Both the position numbers and the translations under genes were made by a program. Below, one piece after another: positions 6,575 to 7,329 of a DNA stretch of 7,329 nucleotides. Position 1 is the stretch's first letter. Each line of letters begins with the position of its first letter. Source of the stretch: Candidatus Profundicultor aquiphilus (lineage in GTDB: Bacteria; Atribacterota; Atribacteria; Atribacterales; Caldatribacteriaceae); assembly GCA_013314795.1 (NCBI GenBank), contig JABUEZ010000103.1:1-7329 (forward strand), in the 5' to 3' direction. A model generated the notes under the pieces. That model saw only the letters and a program-made list of their open reading frames with translations, made no database searches and had not been told where the DNA came from.

Positions 6575-7329
6575 TTAACTCACTCCGCCCGTATATTGAA
6601 TTCTGGGATCAACAAACGGTAACAGCAGATCAATCAGTAACGTTGCAAAGGCCACAGCGACAATCGAACACAGTGTAATTCCCATGATCAGGTTATAATC
6701 CGACTGCATGATCGCGGTAAAGGCCAAAGTCCCCAAACCCGGATAATTAAAAACAATCTCGGTGATAATGGTGCCACTGAAAACCGTCCCAAGCTGGAGG
6801 GCAAGACCTGTAAGTTGAGCGGGCATCGCTGTTTTCATCACATAGTTTTTGAGAATCGTGGATTCCTTAATCCTCATCTGATGGGCAAAAATGACAAAAT
6901 CCTCATGGATAGCCCCTGAAGCGAGGTTTCTCATGTTGAGAAACCAGGCACCCATGCCGATGATAATCAGCGAAAGGGCCGGCAAAAAACCGTGCTTTAT
7001 AACACTCTTCACAAAAGTCCCACTCAAAGAAGGGGCAACTCCCACCTGAAAGGCTCCTCCGGCAGGAAACCAGCGCAGAATATACGCAAAGATAACAAGA
7101 AGGGTCAGAGCAAAAATGTAATAGGGAATTGGACGCACCGCATTGGAAAACATTTCAAAGATTCTCACCCATAAACGGTTTCTCCGGTAACTCGCTATCC
7201 CCCCAAGGAGTGTTCCGATAATCCAGGATACCACTGCAGTTAAGGCCAAGAGACCCACCGTCCAAGGAAGTGACCTCAAAATCAGAGAAACGACCGGTGT
7301 GGGAAAAGACGCAAAAGAAGGACCCAGAT
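6575..7329 (-). CDS. ABC importer permease, DppB/OppB type, partial at its N-terminal side
   Basis: The inner-membrane partner of the DppC-like permease. The reading frame is open to the window edge. Residues before the TTG at 7279 (LGPSFASFPTPVVSLI, then LRSLPWTVGLLALTA) match the family's 'S..fP.PV...I...LPWT' region, so that TTG is internal and the true start lies beyond 7329. About 250 C-terminal residues are visible, with roughly five membrane segments. Typical motifs are the RNL and EDFV positions of the coupling helix, ITEIVFNYPGLGTLA, SDYNLIMG and the terminal FVDPRIQY. The coupling loop has Arg where most family members have the conserved Gly (AHQMRI against ARAKGL). The binding-protein gene that normally accompanies these permeases is not in the window and may lie upstream. 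Confidence 0.94.
   Translation of the reverse strand, partial: LGPSFASFPTPVVSLILRSLPWTVGLLALTAVVSWIIGTLLGGIASYRRNRLWVRIFEMFSNAVRPIPYYIFALTLLVIFAYILRWFPAGGAFQVGVAPSLSGTFVKSVIKHGFLPALSLIIIGMGAWFLNMRNLASGAIHEDFVIFAHQMRIKESTILKNYVMKTAMPAQLTGLALQLGTVFSGTIITEIVFNYPGLGTLAFTAIMQSDYNLIMGITLCSIVAVAFATLLIDLLLPFVDPRIQYTGGVS

Noticed and set aside
6556..6586. 9-bp direct repeat ACTCACTCC (6556-6564 and 6578-6586) between the two permease genes
   Set aside because: One copy is the end of the DppB coding sequence and the other is the DppC RBS region; explained by the GGAG-type ribosome-binding sequence and too short to mean more.
7277..7279. TTG as start codon of the DppB-like permease
   Set aside because: The frame stays open to the window edge and the residues upstream match conserved DppB sequence, so the TTG is an internal Leu codon.

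Overview
The window reads as bacterial chromosome from a diderm, sugar-using and possibly thermophilic anaerobe (Atribacterota-, Thermotogota- or Dictyoglomota-like). This placement is an inference. It rests on a TolC-type outer-membrane channel (so an outer membrane), a cytoplasmic GH51 arabinofuranosidase beside an oligopeptide-type ABC importer, and strong AAGGAGG ribosome-binding sites. No rRNA or marker gene is present to confirm it. Every gene I can support lies on the minus strand, so the units below are given in transcription order, from high to low coordinates.

Unit 1 (7329 to about 3016) is an ABC importer of the peptide/nickel (Dpp/Opp) type followed by a glycosidase. It has a DppB-like permease (5' end outside the window), a DppC-like permease, and one DppD-like ATPase whose start overlaps the end of the DppC gene by 4 bp. 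After a 188-bp gap comes a complete GH51 alpha-L-arabinofuranosidase. Importers of this class beside glycoside hydrolases usually carry oligosaccharides. The simplest model is that arabinose-containing oligosaccharides enter through the transporter and the cytosolic GH51 enzyme removes their arabinose. The 188-bp leader of the GH51 gene holds a perfect 13-bp inverted repeat and a 10-bp palindrome next to the RBS.

The spacer (about 2166 to 3015) has no convincing gene. It holds a REP-like hairpin just after the GH51 stop and two near-identical 16-bp direct repeats about 350 bp apart, perhaps the remains of a small mobile element.

Unit 2 (2165 to 1) is an exporter operon: a PadR-family repressor, a TolC-family outer-membrane channel, and a lipoprotein periplasmic adaptor (HlyD/MacA type) that runs off the window. 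The three genes overlap each other. A TTGACA/TAATAT promoter overlaps a cluster of TATATC/GATATA repeats in front of padR, which suggests autorepression. The inner-membrane partner is expected beyond position 1. This unit is visibly richer in G+C than the importer unit.

I found no wholly new system. The most interesting points are the GH51 leader structure, the PadR operator cluster, the lone ATPase with an altered permease coupling loop, and the repeat-bearing spacer.
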